64,000 nucleotides of DNA from Micrococcus sp. (GTDB taxonomy: Bacteria > Actinomycetota > Actinomycetes > Actinomycetales > Micrococcaceae). The notes under the pieces were generated by a model. That model worked only from the letters and a program-made list of their open reading frames with translations. It was not told the DNA's origin and ran no database searches. This document shows, piece by piece, positions 1 through 6,048 of the stretch (its first letter is position 1; each line of letters opens with the position of its first letter). The stretch covers positions 1 through 64,000 of the forward strand of contig JASBVO010000021.1 of NCBI GenBank assembly GCA_029961105.1, read 5' to 3'. The position numbers were made by a program, and so were the translations under genes.

Positions 1-183
1 AACACACCCGGTGCTGGCACCCGCATAGGAGCGGCAGAGAACCGGGGACGGTTCAGCTTCCTGCCCTGGGATCACTGGCCCGGTGATGGGTGCGGGGGGC
101 GGTGGGTCGGTGGGTGGCTGGTTTTCTGCGGTCCTGCCGAACAGTTGCCGGGTGAGATTCCGCGTCCAGTCGTCGGTGGTCAT
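1..183 (-). CDS. Hypothetical protein of the element, partial at window edge
   Basis: An ATG at 183 opens 61 codons that run off the window without a stop. The start overlaps the TGA of the preceding gene as ATGA, like its neighbours, which supports the frame. The visible N-terminus begins MTTDDWTRNLTRQLFGR and is followed by a proline-rich stretch at residues 23-33, then about 28 ordinary residues. No domain is recognised. It is the last visible gene of the minus-strand chain. Its function is unknown and the rest of the protein is needed to classify it. Confidence 0.6.
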   Translation of the reverse strand, partial: MTTDDWTRNLTRQLFGRTAENQPPTDPPPPAPITGPVIPGQEAEPSPVLCRSYAGASTGCV

Positions 184-347
184 GCGGTGTCGGTCCCTTC
201 GGTGGTTTCGTGCCAGTGCTGCCAGTTGCGGAATTGGGCGATGATGACGCCTTGGCGGGTGATCTTGAGGTGTCCGGCGCTGCTGGTCACGTCTTTGGGT
301 TCGGCGTCGATGGTGACGGGGCCGTCTTCGGTCTGGACGCGGATCAT
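180..347 (-). CDS. Small hypothetical protein (55 aa)
   Basis: A 55-residue protein starting MIRVQTEDGPVTIDAEPKDV. Longer starts in the same frame run through Arg/Pro-rich out-of-frame sequence of the upstream gene and are rejected. The ATG at 347 overlaps the TGA of the upstream gene as ATGA, and its own TGA overlaps the next ATG in the same way, so translational coupling is likely. The sequence is mixed beta-like and acidic and ends WQHWHETTEGTDTA. No family is recognised. The function is unknown, and its place in the operon suggests a role in the mobile element. Confidence 0.6.
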   Translation of the reverse strand: MIRVQTEDGPVTIDAEPKDVTSSAGHLKITRQGVIIAQFRNWQHWHETTEGTDTA

Positions 348-574
348 GCGTGGTTTCTCCGGTGGAATCCTTCGAGGGCGTCGGCGAGTTTGTGGGCGAG
401 TGTCATGGCGTTTTCGGCGGACATGAGGATGCGGGGCTGTTTGTGGGCGAATACGCCGATGCCGGGGTGCAGGTTGCCCTCGGGGTCTTCCCGTTGGATG
501 TGGATGACTTTGAGGTTGTGGGAGTCGCTTTCGTTGCGTTCCCACATGTCGGGGCGGGCGGTGAATGCGGTCAT
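344..574 (-). CDS. Small hypothetical protein (76 aa)
   Basis: A 76-residue protein with a soluble, natural-looking composition. It contains HIQREDPEGNLHPGIGVFAH in the middle and a helical C-terminus around residues 53-72 (AENAMTLAHKLADALEGFHR). It starts with ATG only 2 bp after the upstream TAA, and its stop overlaps the next start as ATGA. No known domain is recognised. Small proteins of this kind, probably phage-like accessory factors, are frequent in actinobacterial integrative elements. Function unknown. Confidence 0.65.
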   Translation of the reverse strand: MTAFTARPDMWERNESDSHNLKVIHIQREDPEGNLHPGIGVFAHKQPRILMSAENAMTLAHKLADALEGFHRRNHA

Positions 575-576
575 GG

Positions 577-744
577 TTATTCCTTTTCTGGTTCGGTGGT
601 TGGGAGTGGTTCGGCGGGGTTGCCGTTGGCGTCGGTGAGGGGCGGCGGGTTCCGGTGCTCGGGTTGGCGTAGGCCGTGCTTGGCCTCGAATACGCTCCAG
701 AACGTCATGGCTTCTCGTTCGGTGTGGGCAGGTTTGCGGGTCAT
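577..744 (-). CDS. Small hypothetical protein (55 aa)
   Basis: A 55-residue protein starting MTRKPAHTEREAMTFWSVFE, with a Pro-rich C-terminal half ending PTTEPEKE. The much longer open frame above it is Arg/Pro/His-rich shadow sequence of the next gene. The ATG at 744 overlaps the TGA of the 741-1598 gene as ATGA, which decides the start. It ends with TAA 2 bp before the next ATG. No family is recognised. It is one member of the polycistronic chain of the element. Confidence 0.6.
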   Translation of the reverse strand: MTRKPAHTEREAMTFWSVFEAKHGLRQPEHRNPPPLTDANGNPAEPLPTTEPEKE

Positions 745-1598
745 GCTGTGGTGTTCCCTTCGGCCATGAGGGCGAGTGTCCAGGCGATGCCGAATGCGGC
801 GGCTTCCTGGTCGGCTGGGGTGGTGATGTCGGGGCGGTGGGGCTTCACTAGACGGTCTATGACCGTGGCCAGGCAGTCCTGTATGTCGCCGTTGGGGTGA
901 GCTACGCCCATCACTGCGGCATGGATTTCGGTTCCTCTGAGTGCTTCCCTGGGGATAACTACGGGGCCGATGCCCAGCACGATGCGGGCGGCGTCGCCCT
1001 TTGCCTCGATGGACAGCACCGGGGCGGGGCGTGGTCCCATTCGCACGGAGGGGAACAGGCCGCGTGGCAGTCCGTCCATGGCTCGGACGGTGACGCCGGG
1101 GTTCATTCGTGCTAGTCGTGGCCGGTCGATCCAGTCGGGGGCGTGAACCTCGATGAGTCGCATGGTCCCGGTCCTCACGGTGAAGGGTGGGTCTACGTGC
1201 CAGTCCGGGACGGCGGGTGTCACGTAGCCGGTGACTTCCACTTTCGTGATGACCAATCCGGTTGCCCCTTGGGGCTGTTCGCGGTCGAGTCCGACTGTTT
1301 CGGTGAACTGCAATAGGCGCTCGGTGTAGGTGTGCAGCACTTCGAGGTCTCCGACGACACGGAATCCGCAGACACAGCCCCAGTGCGGGGCGGGGTGGTC
1401 GCTGTGCTGGGCGAGTGCGGTCCCGGGTCCACGGGGGCGCAGAGTGCACCGTGCGGCGCGGGCGGTGGTGTCGGTGTAGTTCCATAACCGGGTGCCGTCG
1501 GTCCATTCGTAGCGCCAGCCGGTGAGGGGTGTGTCCAGGGTGGTGCCGGTTTTGGGGATGGTCCTGAACCGGGTCAGCGTGTCCTGGTGGCGGCTCAT
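741..1598 (-). CDS. Hypothetical protein (285 aa)
   Basis: The largest non-transposase protein at this end of the element. The start MSRHQDTLTRFRTIPKTG at 1598 is chosen because its ATG overlaps the upstream TGA as ATGA. The in-frame extension to 1646 is not needed. The N-terminal part has a Trp-rich segment (GWRYEWTDGTRLWNY) and then a Cys pair in HWGCVCGFRV at about residues 74-83, followed by a mixed alpha/beta region. The C-terminus reads ADQEAAAFGIAWTLALMAEG. I recognise no enzyme motif. It is probably an element-specific protein whose function is unknown. Confidence 0.7.
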   Translation of the reverse strand: MSRHQDTLTRFRTIPKTGTTLDTPLTGWRYEWTDGTRLWNYTDTTARAARCTLRPRGPGTALAQHSDHPAPHWGCVCGFRVVGDLEVLHTYTERLLQFTETVGLDREQPQGATGLVITKVEVTGYVTPAVPDWHVDPPFTVRTGTMRLIEVHAPDWIDRPRLARMNPGVTVRAMDGLPRGLFPSVRMGPRPAPVLSIEAKGDAARIVLGIGPVVIPREALRGTEIHAAVMGVAHPNGDIQDCLATVIDRLVKPHRPDITTPADQEAAAFGIAWTLALMAEGNTTA

Positions 1599-1711
1599 AT
1601 GGTGACTCCGAACAGGACGCCGGAGACGAATACGAGGGTGATGCACGTCCAGAAGATGGTGTTCAGGAGTCGGGGGCTGGTGTGCTTGTGCGGGTCGGTG
1701 TGGATGGTCAT
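1595..1711 (-). CDS. Tiny single-span membrane protein (38 aa)
   Basis: A 38-residue protein, MTIHTDPHKHTSPRLLNT followed by a hydrophobic segment (IFWTCITLVFVSGVLFGVTI) that ends at the C-terminus. It has the shape of a single transmembrane helix with a short His-rich cytoplasmic tail. Both ends overlap neighbouring genes as ATGA, which supports translation. Holin-like or exclusion-type micropeptides in mobile elements can look like this, but nothing specific identifies it. The larger open frame upstream in this frame is a shadow. Confidence 0.55.
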   Translation of the reverse strand: MTIHTDPHKHTSPRLLNTIFWTCITLVFVSGVLFGVTI

Positions 1712-1929
1712 TCCATGCCTTCCATGAGTCGGCGGAGTTCGGTTCCGATGCGTTCGGCTTCGGCGCGCTGGGCGTGTGCTGCTGCTAGTCGTCGTTGGGA
1801 TTCCCGTAGTTCCCTCTGGGCGTTGGCCAGTTGCGTAGACGGCTCGGGCGGCGCTTCGACTGTGCGGGTGCGCTTGCGACGAGGGACAGCGGGGAAGGCG
1901 GTCCAGGGCGGGTTCGATGCAAGGCTCAT
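1708..1929 (-). CDS. Small coiled-coil protein (73 aa)
   Basis: A 73-residue protein starting MSLASNPPWTAFPAVPRRKR. Residues 33-69 form a continuous charged, Ala/Glu/Arg-rich heptad-like helix (QLANAQRELRESQRRLAAAH and on), most likely a coiled coil. The start ATG at 1929 and the stop at 1708 both overlap the neighbouring genes by 4 nt. No family is recognised. It may be a small structural or DNA-associated protein of the element. That role is inference only. Confidence 0.6.
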   Translation of the reverse strand: MSLASNPPWTAFPAVPRRKRTRTVEAPPEPSTQLANAQRELRESQRRLAAAHAQRAEAERIGTELRRLMEGME

Positions 1930-2177
1930 CGGTTGCCCTCCATGTCCACATGGGCAATCTCGTGCCTGTTGACGCACTGGCCACCGCATCGGGTTTTGTC
2001 GATGAATGCCTTTTTCTTTTCGGCTTCTTCGACGGTGGGCCACAGGGAGATAGATGGGTACTGGCACCACGCAATGAGTGCGTAGTCCCCGTTGCCGGTA
2101 ATCCAGATGTTTTCCGGGATGGCGCAGTTCATGAACGTTCGGGCGTTGCGGTGGGTTCGGTTGCAGTTGTGCTTCAT
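1926..2177 (-). CDS. Small hypothetical protein (83 aa)
   Basis: The start MKHNCNRTHRNARTFMNC at 2177 is chosen over the in-frame ATG at 2222 because GGAAGGA lies a suitable distance upstream and the longer form would begin inside a strong hairpin. The protein carries several Cys and His residues (C5, C18 and a C-G-G-Q-C group near residue 65), so metal binding is possible. It also has aromatic segments (NIWITGNGDYALIAWCQYPS). It is the first gene after the iteron region. I see no known domain. Function unknown. Confidence 0.6.
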   Translation of the reverse strand: MKHNCNRTHRNARTFMNCAIPENIWITGNGDYALIAWCQYPSISLWPTVEEAEKKKAFIDKTRCGGQCVNRHEIAHVDMEGNR

Positions 2178-2209
2178 GGGTTGGGGGTCCTTCCTTGGGC
2201 TCCACCCGT

Positions 2210-2237
2210 CCACCCCCTCCATAAAGGAGGGGGGTGG
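2210..2237 (-). other. Strong hairpin between iterons and next gene
   Basis: CCACCCCCTCC (2210-2220), a 5-nt AT loop and a complementary arm with one extra G (2226-2237) form a stable stem-loop. It lies directly beside the iteron array and upstream of the 83-aa gene. It could be a terminator for the ATPase transcript or part of a replication-origin structure. There is no U tract. Confidence 0.5.
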
Positions 2238-2239
2238 AA

Positions 2240-2386
2240 CGTGATAGGTGGGTGCGTGATAGCCGTGATAGTTGCCGTGATGCTTGAATCCGGGGTTCCG
2301 TGATGGGTTCTCGGGGCCGTGATAGGTCAGGCCGCTTCACGGGCCGTGATAGGTGCCGTGATAGGAGCCTCGGGCGCGTGATAGGT
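2240..2386. repeat. Iteron array, consensus CGTGATAG(GT)
   Basis: Seven exact copies of CGTGATAG start at 2240, 2255, 2264, 2318, 2345, 2357 and 2377, with degenerate CGTGATG copies at 2276 and 2299. All are in one orientation. Spacing is irregular (9 to 27 bp). The array covers the last codons of the ATPase gene and the intergenic space after it. Directly repeated short boxes next to a rep-type gene are usual for iteron-type plasmid origins or Rep autoregulation sites. The role here is inferred. Confidence 0.7.
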
Positions 2387-2590
2387 CGCGGGGGACTTAT
2401 CACCGGGGGCCTGGTCCGCTTTGACGAGACTTCCCTTCCTCACCAGTGCGTCCAGCTTCCGGCGGGCCTTCTCCACCTCATTCGGAGTCGGCTTGTCCGT
2501 GGTGAACAGGGCGCGGGAGTAGTCCTTGACGGTCAGGGATCCTGCCGCCCTCACCAGTTGCAGCGGGTCGGCGTCGTCCAGTACCTGAGA
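2327..2590 (-). pseudogene. C-terminal fragment of RepA-like ATPase, cut off by IS
   Basis: This 87-codon open segment continues the reading frame of the ATPase fragment at 3901-4668 exactly when the insertion sequence and one CAG target copy are removed. The joined frame is 342 aa without a stop. It encodes a compact winged-helix-like C-terminal domain (around FTTDKPTPNEVEKARRKLDA) ending PITAPITAREAA. It now has no start of its own except an internal ATG at 2554. The last codons are built from the iteron repeats. It is probably not translated, or made only at low level. Confidence 0.75.
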
Positions 2591-2593
2591 CAG

Positions 2594-2616
2594 TGAAGCG
2601 CCCTGGGTTTCGTTCC
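2594..2616. repeat. IS terminal inverted repeat (orfB side)
   Basis: A 23-bp terminal repeat, identical to the reverse complement of 3881-3903. The target duplication CAG lies immediately outside at 2591-2593. Confidence 0.95.
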
Positions 2617-2620
2617 GTGG

Positions 2621-3535
2621 TTAGACCACCGCGGGCGCGGCTGTCAGTTGTTGAGTGTATGAGGCTTCGACTTCTGCCGGGGTTCGGTAGTCGAGGTTCT
2701 CGTGCAGTCGGCGGGTGTTCCACCACTGCACCCAGTCCATCGTGGCCATTTCCACGGCCGTGACCGAGGGCCAGACCCGTTGAGAATGGATGATCTCCGC
2801 CTTGTAGAGGCCGTTCACGGCTTCGGCGAGGGCGTTGTCATACGAATCGCCGACGGACCCGACTGACGCGGTGACACCGTAGGCCGCCAGCGTGTCGGTG
2901 TAGGCCAGGCTGACGTACTGCACGCCTCGATCCGAGTGATGGACCAGCTGCCCATCTCGTAGGCTGGCGTCGGTGCTCAGCAGCGCGTGTTCCAGGGCCT
3001 GCAGCGGCAGCGCCTGTGTGTGCAGCGTGGCCGCTACGGCCCAGCCGACGATCTTGCGGGTGCAGGCATCGGTGATGAACGCGACGTAGCAGAAGCCGGT
3101 CAGGATCCGCACATAGGTGATGTCAGCGACCCACAGCCGGTTCGGCTCGTGCGCGGCGAACTGCCGCTTCACCAGGTCCGGACGGTGATCCGGCTCGACT
3201 GCGGGCTTCGTCGTGATCGGTTTGCGGCCGCGCCGGACACCGGTCAGGCCGGCGGCCTTCATCAAGCGGGCGACCTGGTCACGGCCCACATCCCAGCCGG
3301 CCCGGCGCATGGCATGCCACATCTTGCGGTACCCGTAGACGCCGTAGTTCTCGGCGTGGATCCGCCGCAGCTCCTCCATCAGGACCGCATCGCGCAGCCT
3401 CCGCGTCGAGGCCGGACGGGTCTTCGCGGCGCGGTAGCCGCGGGAGGTGATGAACCCACACGCCGTCGCACCCAGGGTGCGGCAGATGGCCTCGACCCCG
3501 AATTGACCGCGGTTCTCATCGATGAACCGGATCAT
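2621..3535 (-). CDS. IS3-family transposase OrfB (DDE catalytic subunit)
   Basis: 304 aa. This is the catalytic part of the transposase. An HTH_21-like N-terminal region (about residues 45-105, with NYGVYGYRKMWHAMRR) is followed by an rve-type integrase core. The acidic triad is D138 (WVADITYV), D202 (HHSDRGVQY) and E238 (NALAEAVNG), with the 35-residue D-E spacing usual for IS3. It starts with ATG overlapping the orfA stop as ATGA, but production as an OrfAB fusion by -1 frameshifting upstream is likely. Length is normal and no disabling change is seen. Confidence 0.95.
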   Translation of the reverse strand: MIRFIDENRGQFGVEAICRTLGATACGFITSRGYRAAKTRPASTRRLRDAVLMEELRRIHAENYGVYGYRKMWHAMRRAGWDVGRDQVARLMKAAGLTGVRRGRKPITTKPAVEPDHRPDLVKRQFAAHEPNRLWVADITYVRILTGFCYVAFITDACTRKIVGWAVAATLHTQALPLQALEHALLSTDASLRDGQLVHHSDRGVQYVSLAYTDTLAAYGVTASVGSVGDSYDNALAEAVNGLYKAEIIHSQRVWPSVTAVEMATMDWVQWWNTRRLHENLDYRTPAEVEASYTQQLTAAPAVV

Positions 3536-3855
3536 CTCGTCGTGGGGCGGTCGAGTTCCGCTGCGAAAAAAGCCGAGGCCTTCTTCAGGATCTCGTTGGC
3601 CCGTCGGGTCTCGGCCAACTCCCGGCGCAGCTGCCGGTTCTCTTCTTCCAGGCTCGCACTACTGGGCACGGCTACCGAGGTGAGGTCGGGCGATTCCGCT
3701 CGACGGCACCAGTTCCGCAAAGTCTCCGGGCCGCAGCCCAGGGCCTCGGCGACCGCGCGGATGGACGCGGCCCGGGGACCGCCCTCAGCGGCCTGACGAT
3801 CGAAGACCATCCGGACCGCTCGATCGCGGAACTCAGGGGTGAACTTCTTGGGCAT
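3532..3855 (-). CDS. IS3-family transposase OrfA (HTH subunit)
   Basis: 107 aa. The N-terminal helix-turn-helix (HTH_Tnp_1 type, residues about 5-55, with VAEALGCGPETLRNWCRRAE) binds the IS ends. A leucine-zipper-like coiled coil follows (about 68-92, LEEENRQLRRELAETRRANE) for multimerisation. It ends EILKKASAFFAAELD, the usual junction to OrfB in this group. The ATG at 3855 is preceded by GAAGGAGAAT (ribosome site AGGAG). It overlaps orfB by 4 nt. Confidence 0.95.
   Translation of the reverse strand: MPKKFTPEFRDRAVRMVFDRQAAEGGPRAASIRAVAEALGCGPETLRNWCRRAESPDLTSVAVPSSASLEEENRQLRRELAETRRANEILKKASAFFAAELDRPTTR
3565..3571 (-). other. Slippery heptamer T_TTT_TTC for -1 frameshift
   Basis: Near the end of orfA the codons GCT TTT TTC give a T_TTT_TTC heptamer. 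A -1 shift here leads directly into the orfB frame, giving a fusion through SAFFRSGTRPPHDEMIRF. This is the classical way IS3 elements make the OrfAB transposase. Confidence 0.7.
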
Positions 3856-3880
3856 GAACCGATTCTCCTTCGTGAGACTC

Positions 3881-3903
3881 GGAACGAAACCCAGGGCGCT
3901 TCA
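3881..3903. repeat. IS terminal inverted repeat (orfA side)
   Basis: A perfect 23-bp partner of 2594-2616. On the minus strand the first three bases of the IS are TGA, which supplies the premature stop codon of the ATPase gene. Confidence 0.95.
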
Positions 3904-4668
3904 CAGTCCGGTGTCGGGGTCATGGATCACGTCAAACGGACCCACGGTGTCGGCCGGTTGCTTCAGGTGGCGCAGCTTCACCACGGCGTCACCGGGTGCC
4001 CCGTCCAGGTGGATGACCGAACCGACTCCGGCCGTGAGCCAGGTGGAACCGTAGACGGCATCAATGCCCTTGGGACCGTCGGCCCGTTGCTTGACCTGGT
4101 GATGCAGTTCGGCAACCTGCACACCGTCACTGAGCGCGGCCTGTCGTGCCCGGTTGTATCCGGCCCCTACCTTGTCGTCTGACAGTCCCACGGCGGCATC
4201 CTTCAGGCTGTCCACGAACACATGGGACGCGCCCGCCTCACGGCACATCTGGGCCAGTAGTCCAGTGTTCTCGGCCAGGTCTTCCGGAGGCGGTCCCTGC
4301 CAGATCACCAGCCGGCTCGATACCTCACCACGGTGGGCGGGGTGGAACTGGCGGCGCAGCGAGCGGGCTAGCTGCCGGGGACGGTCCATTGCCAGATACA
4401 GCACCCGGCCGGTCGCCGGGGCCACGGGATGCCCTAGTACGTCGCCGTCGGCCAAGATCAGGGCGCGGACCAGTTGACCGGCAATGGTGGACTTACCGAC
4501 GCCGGACCCGCCGTAGATCATCAGCGCTTCCCCCTCGGCCCACAGCACGTCGTGGCCCTGTCCCCATACCGCCGTGGGCATGTCCGGGGTGTTGAAGATA
4601 AACTCCCCGCCGTCCTCGAACTGCCTTCCGGTGTCCAGGGGCCTAGGGATGGTGAACTCTGCCGTCAA
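3901..4668 (-). CDS. RepA-like AAA ATPase, truncated by IS insertion
   Basis: 255 aa remain. It is a RecA/DnaB-fold ATPase of the AAA_25/RepA type, probably a replicative helicase or initiator of the element. Walker A is GGSGVGKST at 53-61 and Walker B is HVFVD at 149-153. A later segment with HHQVKQR and YGSTWLTAGVGSVIHL matches the sensor and arginine-finger region of such proteins. The start is TTG at 4668, overlapping the upstream TGA. The stop TGA is the first three bases of the inserted IS. The missing 87 residues, a winged-helix-like domain, are at 2327-2590. The ATPase core is complete, so partial function is possible. Confidence 0.85.
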   Translation of the reverse strand: MTAEFTIPRPLDTGRQFEDGGEFIFNTPDMPTAVWGQGHDVLWAEGEALMIYGGSGVGKSTIAGQLVRALILADGDVLGHPVAPATGRVLYLAMDRPRQLARSLRRQFHPAHRGEVSSRLVIWQGPPPEDLAENTGLLAQMCREAGASHVFVDSLKDAAVGLSDDKVGAGYNRARQAALSDGVQVAELHHQVKQRADGPKGIDAVYGSTWLTAGVGSVIHLDGAPGDAVVKLRHLKQPADTVGPFDVIHDPDTGL

Positions 4669-4910
4669 ACCCTCACCCCCTGTTCTGTTCTGAATCGTTG
4701 GACTGACCGGCGGTGTGCGGCCTCGGCTCCGTCCCAGCCGGGGAAAAACTCGCGCACGCTGTCAGCGATGGCGGGGTGTGTGTGCTGGCAGGTGGGCAGG
4801 GTCGCCAGGGCGTCGGACCATGCGGCGGCGTACCCCCGTGCCCAGTCGGCGCAGTGGTGACAGCTCGGCCCGTGCTCCCACGCGCTCGGGGGCATGGTGG
4901 GCGCGCTCAT
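4665..4910 (-). CDS. Small Cys/His protein (81 aa)
   Basis: 81 aa, starting MSAPTMPPSAWEHGPSCHHC. The C17-x2-C20 pair plus H18, H19 and a later CQHTH suggest a small zinc-binding module. The middle is helical and Trp/Ala-rich (WARGYAAAWSDALATL). It overlaps both neighbours by 4 nt (ATGA upstream, TTGA into the ATPase). Proteins like this often sit directly before the rep ATPase in actinobacterial elements, but I cannot name a family. Confidence 0.7.
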   Translation of the reverse strand: MSAPTMPPSAWEHGPSCHHCADWARGYAAAWSDALATLPTCQHTHPAIADSVREFFPGWDGAEAAHRRSVQRFRTEQGVRV

Positions 4911-5113
4911 GCGTCACCGCCCATCTGCCAGCCGGCGGAACGGAGTTGGTAGGTCAGGAGGTGGGCGTCTCTGCCGTCCATCCGTGCCCGGTCCACCTTG
5001 CGCTGTGCCGAAGCCAGCGACAGAAACGGATAGCGGCGGTATCGGGGTGCCGGTCCGGGTGACTTCACGTGAACGACGACGATGTAGAGGCCGTTATTCA
5101 CGGCCTGCAACAT
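4907..5113 (-). CDS. Small hypothetical protein (68 aa)
   Basis: The start MLQAVNNGLYIVVVHVKSPG at 5113 is preferred. The upstream in-frame ATG at 5212 would read through the hairpin at 5160-5184 and has no better ribosome site. The protein has a beta-strand-like start and then a basic region (YRRYPFLSLASAQRKVDRAR). Its stop overlaps the next gene as ATGA. It is the first gene after the break in the gene chain at 5114-5195. A role as a small DNA-binding or excisionase-like factor is possible but unsupported. Confidence 0.5.
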   Translation of the reverse strand: MLQAVNNGLYIVVVHVKSPGPAPRYRRYPFLSLASAQRKVDRARMDGRDAHLLTYQLRSAGWQMGGDA

Positions 5114-5125
5114 GTCTGCATCCGG

Positions 5126-5193
5126 TAGACTGTGAGTGTCGCCGCCAAACGACTTTGAGGCCGTCCGGTTCCCCGCCGGGCGGCTTTCTTTTG
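5126..5193 (+). ncRNA. Candidate short plus-strand transcript with terminator
   Basis: A promoter-like TAGACT (5126-5131) precedes a stretch that ends in a hairpin: GCCGTCCGG (5160-5168) pairs with CCGGGCGGC (5176-5184, one G-U pair) and is followed by TTTCTTTT (5185-5192). This is the clearest rho-independent terminator in the window. It points against the surrounding minus-strand genes and has no plus-strand gene before it. A transcript of about 55 nt from about 5138 is implied. The -35 region is weak. Confidence 0.45.
5160..5192 (+). terminator. Rho-independent terminator, plus strand
   Basis: A 9-bp GC-rich stem with a 7-nt loop, followed by an 8-nt U-rich tract. The U tract exists only on the plus strand, so it acts on plus-strand transcription. 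Confidence 0.65.
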
Positions 5194-5195
5194 CC

Positions 5196-5525
5196 TCAGA
5201 CAAGGGCGTCACCGCCTCGGCGCTCGGCCCACAGGGAGGTGCGGCCCGCGTCCACGTTGCGGGCGACGGACTCGCCTACGGGGTCGGCCCACGTGCGGCG
5301 CAGGTAGGTTTCCAGCGTCAGGGCGGGGCGTTCCGCTCGGGCGCGGTTGTACCCGCGCACCAGTCGGGACAGTTTGGAGTGCGAGACGTTCAGGCCGCGC
5401 TCATCGGCCCATTGGCGGGCCTTGCGGAACAGGGCGTCACCTGAGGGCGCGGCCTTGTTCTGGCTGTGTTCCCCGGTGTTTGTACTGCCAGCGGGGCGAG
5501 TGTGGGATTCGATGGCCACTCTCAT
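5196..5525 (-). CDS. Hypothetical protein of the element (109 aa)
   Basis: 109 aa, starting MRVAIESHTRPAGSTNTGEH. A disordered, polar N-terminus (to about residue 30) leads to a helical domain (DALFRKARQWADERGLNVSH and SKLSRLVRGYNRARAE) that could contain a helix-turn-helix. The C-terminus is basic. The ATG at 5525 overlaps the upstream TGA as ATGA. This and the next upstream gene form a conserved-looking pair in actinobacterial integrative elements. No specific function is recognised. Confidence 0.7.
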   Translation of the reverse strand: MRVAIESHTRPAGSTNTGEHSQNKAAPSGDALFRKARQWADERGLNVSHSKLSRLVRGYNRARAERPALTLETYLRRTWADPVGESVARNVDAGRTSLWAERRGGDALV

Positions 5526-5836
5526 GCGGCATCACCGCCCAGGGAGTCCATCTCGGCCTCGGCTGTTGCTGCCGCCTCGGCGGCTTCGCGGGCGCGGCGG
5601 CGGGACTGTGCGGACTTCAGTGCGAGGCGCTGGAAATGTGCCTTACGCAGGTGCTCGGCGCGGCGTGCGCGCTCGGCGGGCAGGAGGGTGCCGTCCGGGT
5701 CTGCCTCGGCTTCGAACTTCGCCATGAGGGCGGCGCGGGCCTTGGCGGTGCGGGCGGATCGGTCTTCGGTCTGTGCCCATGACTCGTGGGCGGCGATCTG
5801 AGCGGCGAGACGGCGCTCTGTGGGCGAGGTGCTCAC
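5522..5836 (-). CDS. Hypothetical protein, highly helical (104 aa)
   Basis: 104 aa from a GTG start at 5836 with GGAAGG 6-9 nt upstream. Almost the whole protein is Ala/Arg/Glu-rich helix (residues 10-95, for example IAAHESWAQTEDRSARTAKA). Many actinobacterial plasmids and islands carry proteins of this appearance. The function is not known to me. It is the first gene of the operon and follows a long structured leader. Helical, basic composition would suit nucleic-acid binding, which is inference. Confidence 0.75.
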   Translation of the reverse strand: MSTSPTERRLAAQIAAHESWAQTEDRSARTAKARAALMAKFEAEADPDGTLLPAERARRAEHLRKAHFQRLALKSAQSRRRAREAAEAAATAEAEMDSLGGDAA

Positions 5837-6036
5837 GGAATCCCTTCCGGATACACGAATGCCGAGCTAACACGGCCACGTCTGTCTGTGGTCTTCGTGT
5901 TGCTCGGCTTCCCATGCGGGGCACCCTAGGGGTGTCTCACCGTGCGCCCTACTTACTGGGATTCGCTGTGCAGCTCCCCGGTTTCCCGGAGTCCCAGCCC
6001 CTCGGGCTAGCACCTCGTCATTCTGTTACTAAATCA
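5837..6036 (-). ncRNA. Structured untranslated leader of the element operon
   Basis: About 200 nt between a -10-like TATGAT (minus strand) and the GTG at 5836 hold no convincing gene but several nested stems. One is a long hairpin, GCCGAGC-T-AACACG (5861-5874) with CGTGTT-GCTCGGC (5896-5908). Another is GCACCC/GGGTGT around 5921-5936. A possible three-way junction is closed by CTGGGA (5956-5961) and TCCCAG (5992-5997), holding a GAAA-capped stem (5974-5991) and a small stem (5965-5974). No known Rfam family is recognised. Confidence 0.5.
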
Positions 6037-6042
6037 AAGGCT

Positions 6043-6048
6043 ATCATA
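6043..6048 (-). promoter_or_regulatory. -10 element of the element operon
   Basis: TATGAT on the minus strand inside the most AT-rich stretch of the window (about 6020-6100). No good -35 at 17 bp is seen, which is common for actinobacterial promoters. Transcription would run through the structured leader into the 5522-5836 gene. Confidence 0.45.

Larger units (their letters stand above)
2594..3903 (-). mobile_element. IS3-family insertion sequence, complete, 1310 bp
   Basis: The ends are perfect 23-bp inverted repeats (2594-2616 and 3881-3903, outer bases TGAAGCGCCC). They are flanked by a 3-bp direct repeat CAG (2591-2593 and 3904-3906), the target duplication size of the IS3 family. Inside are orfA and orfB in the usual overlapping arrangement with a -1 slippery site. 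All parts look intact, so the copy may be active and recent. It interrupts a RepA-like ATPase gene in frame. Confidence 0.95.

Noticed and set aside
2240-2386. Iteron cluster as a CRISPR array
   Set aside because: Units are only 8 to 10 bp with irregular spacing and partly lie in coding sequence; no spacer-repeat structure.
5643-5924. 93-codon minus-strand frame (MPRMGSRATRRPQTD) in the leader
   Set aside because: Arg/Pro-rich, no ribosome site, and it overlaps the better-supported 104-aa gene in another frame.
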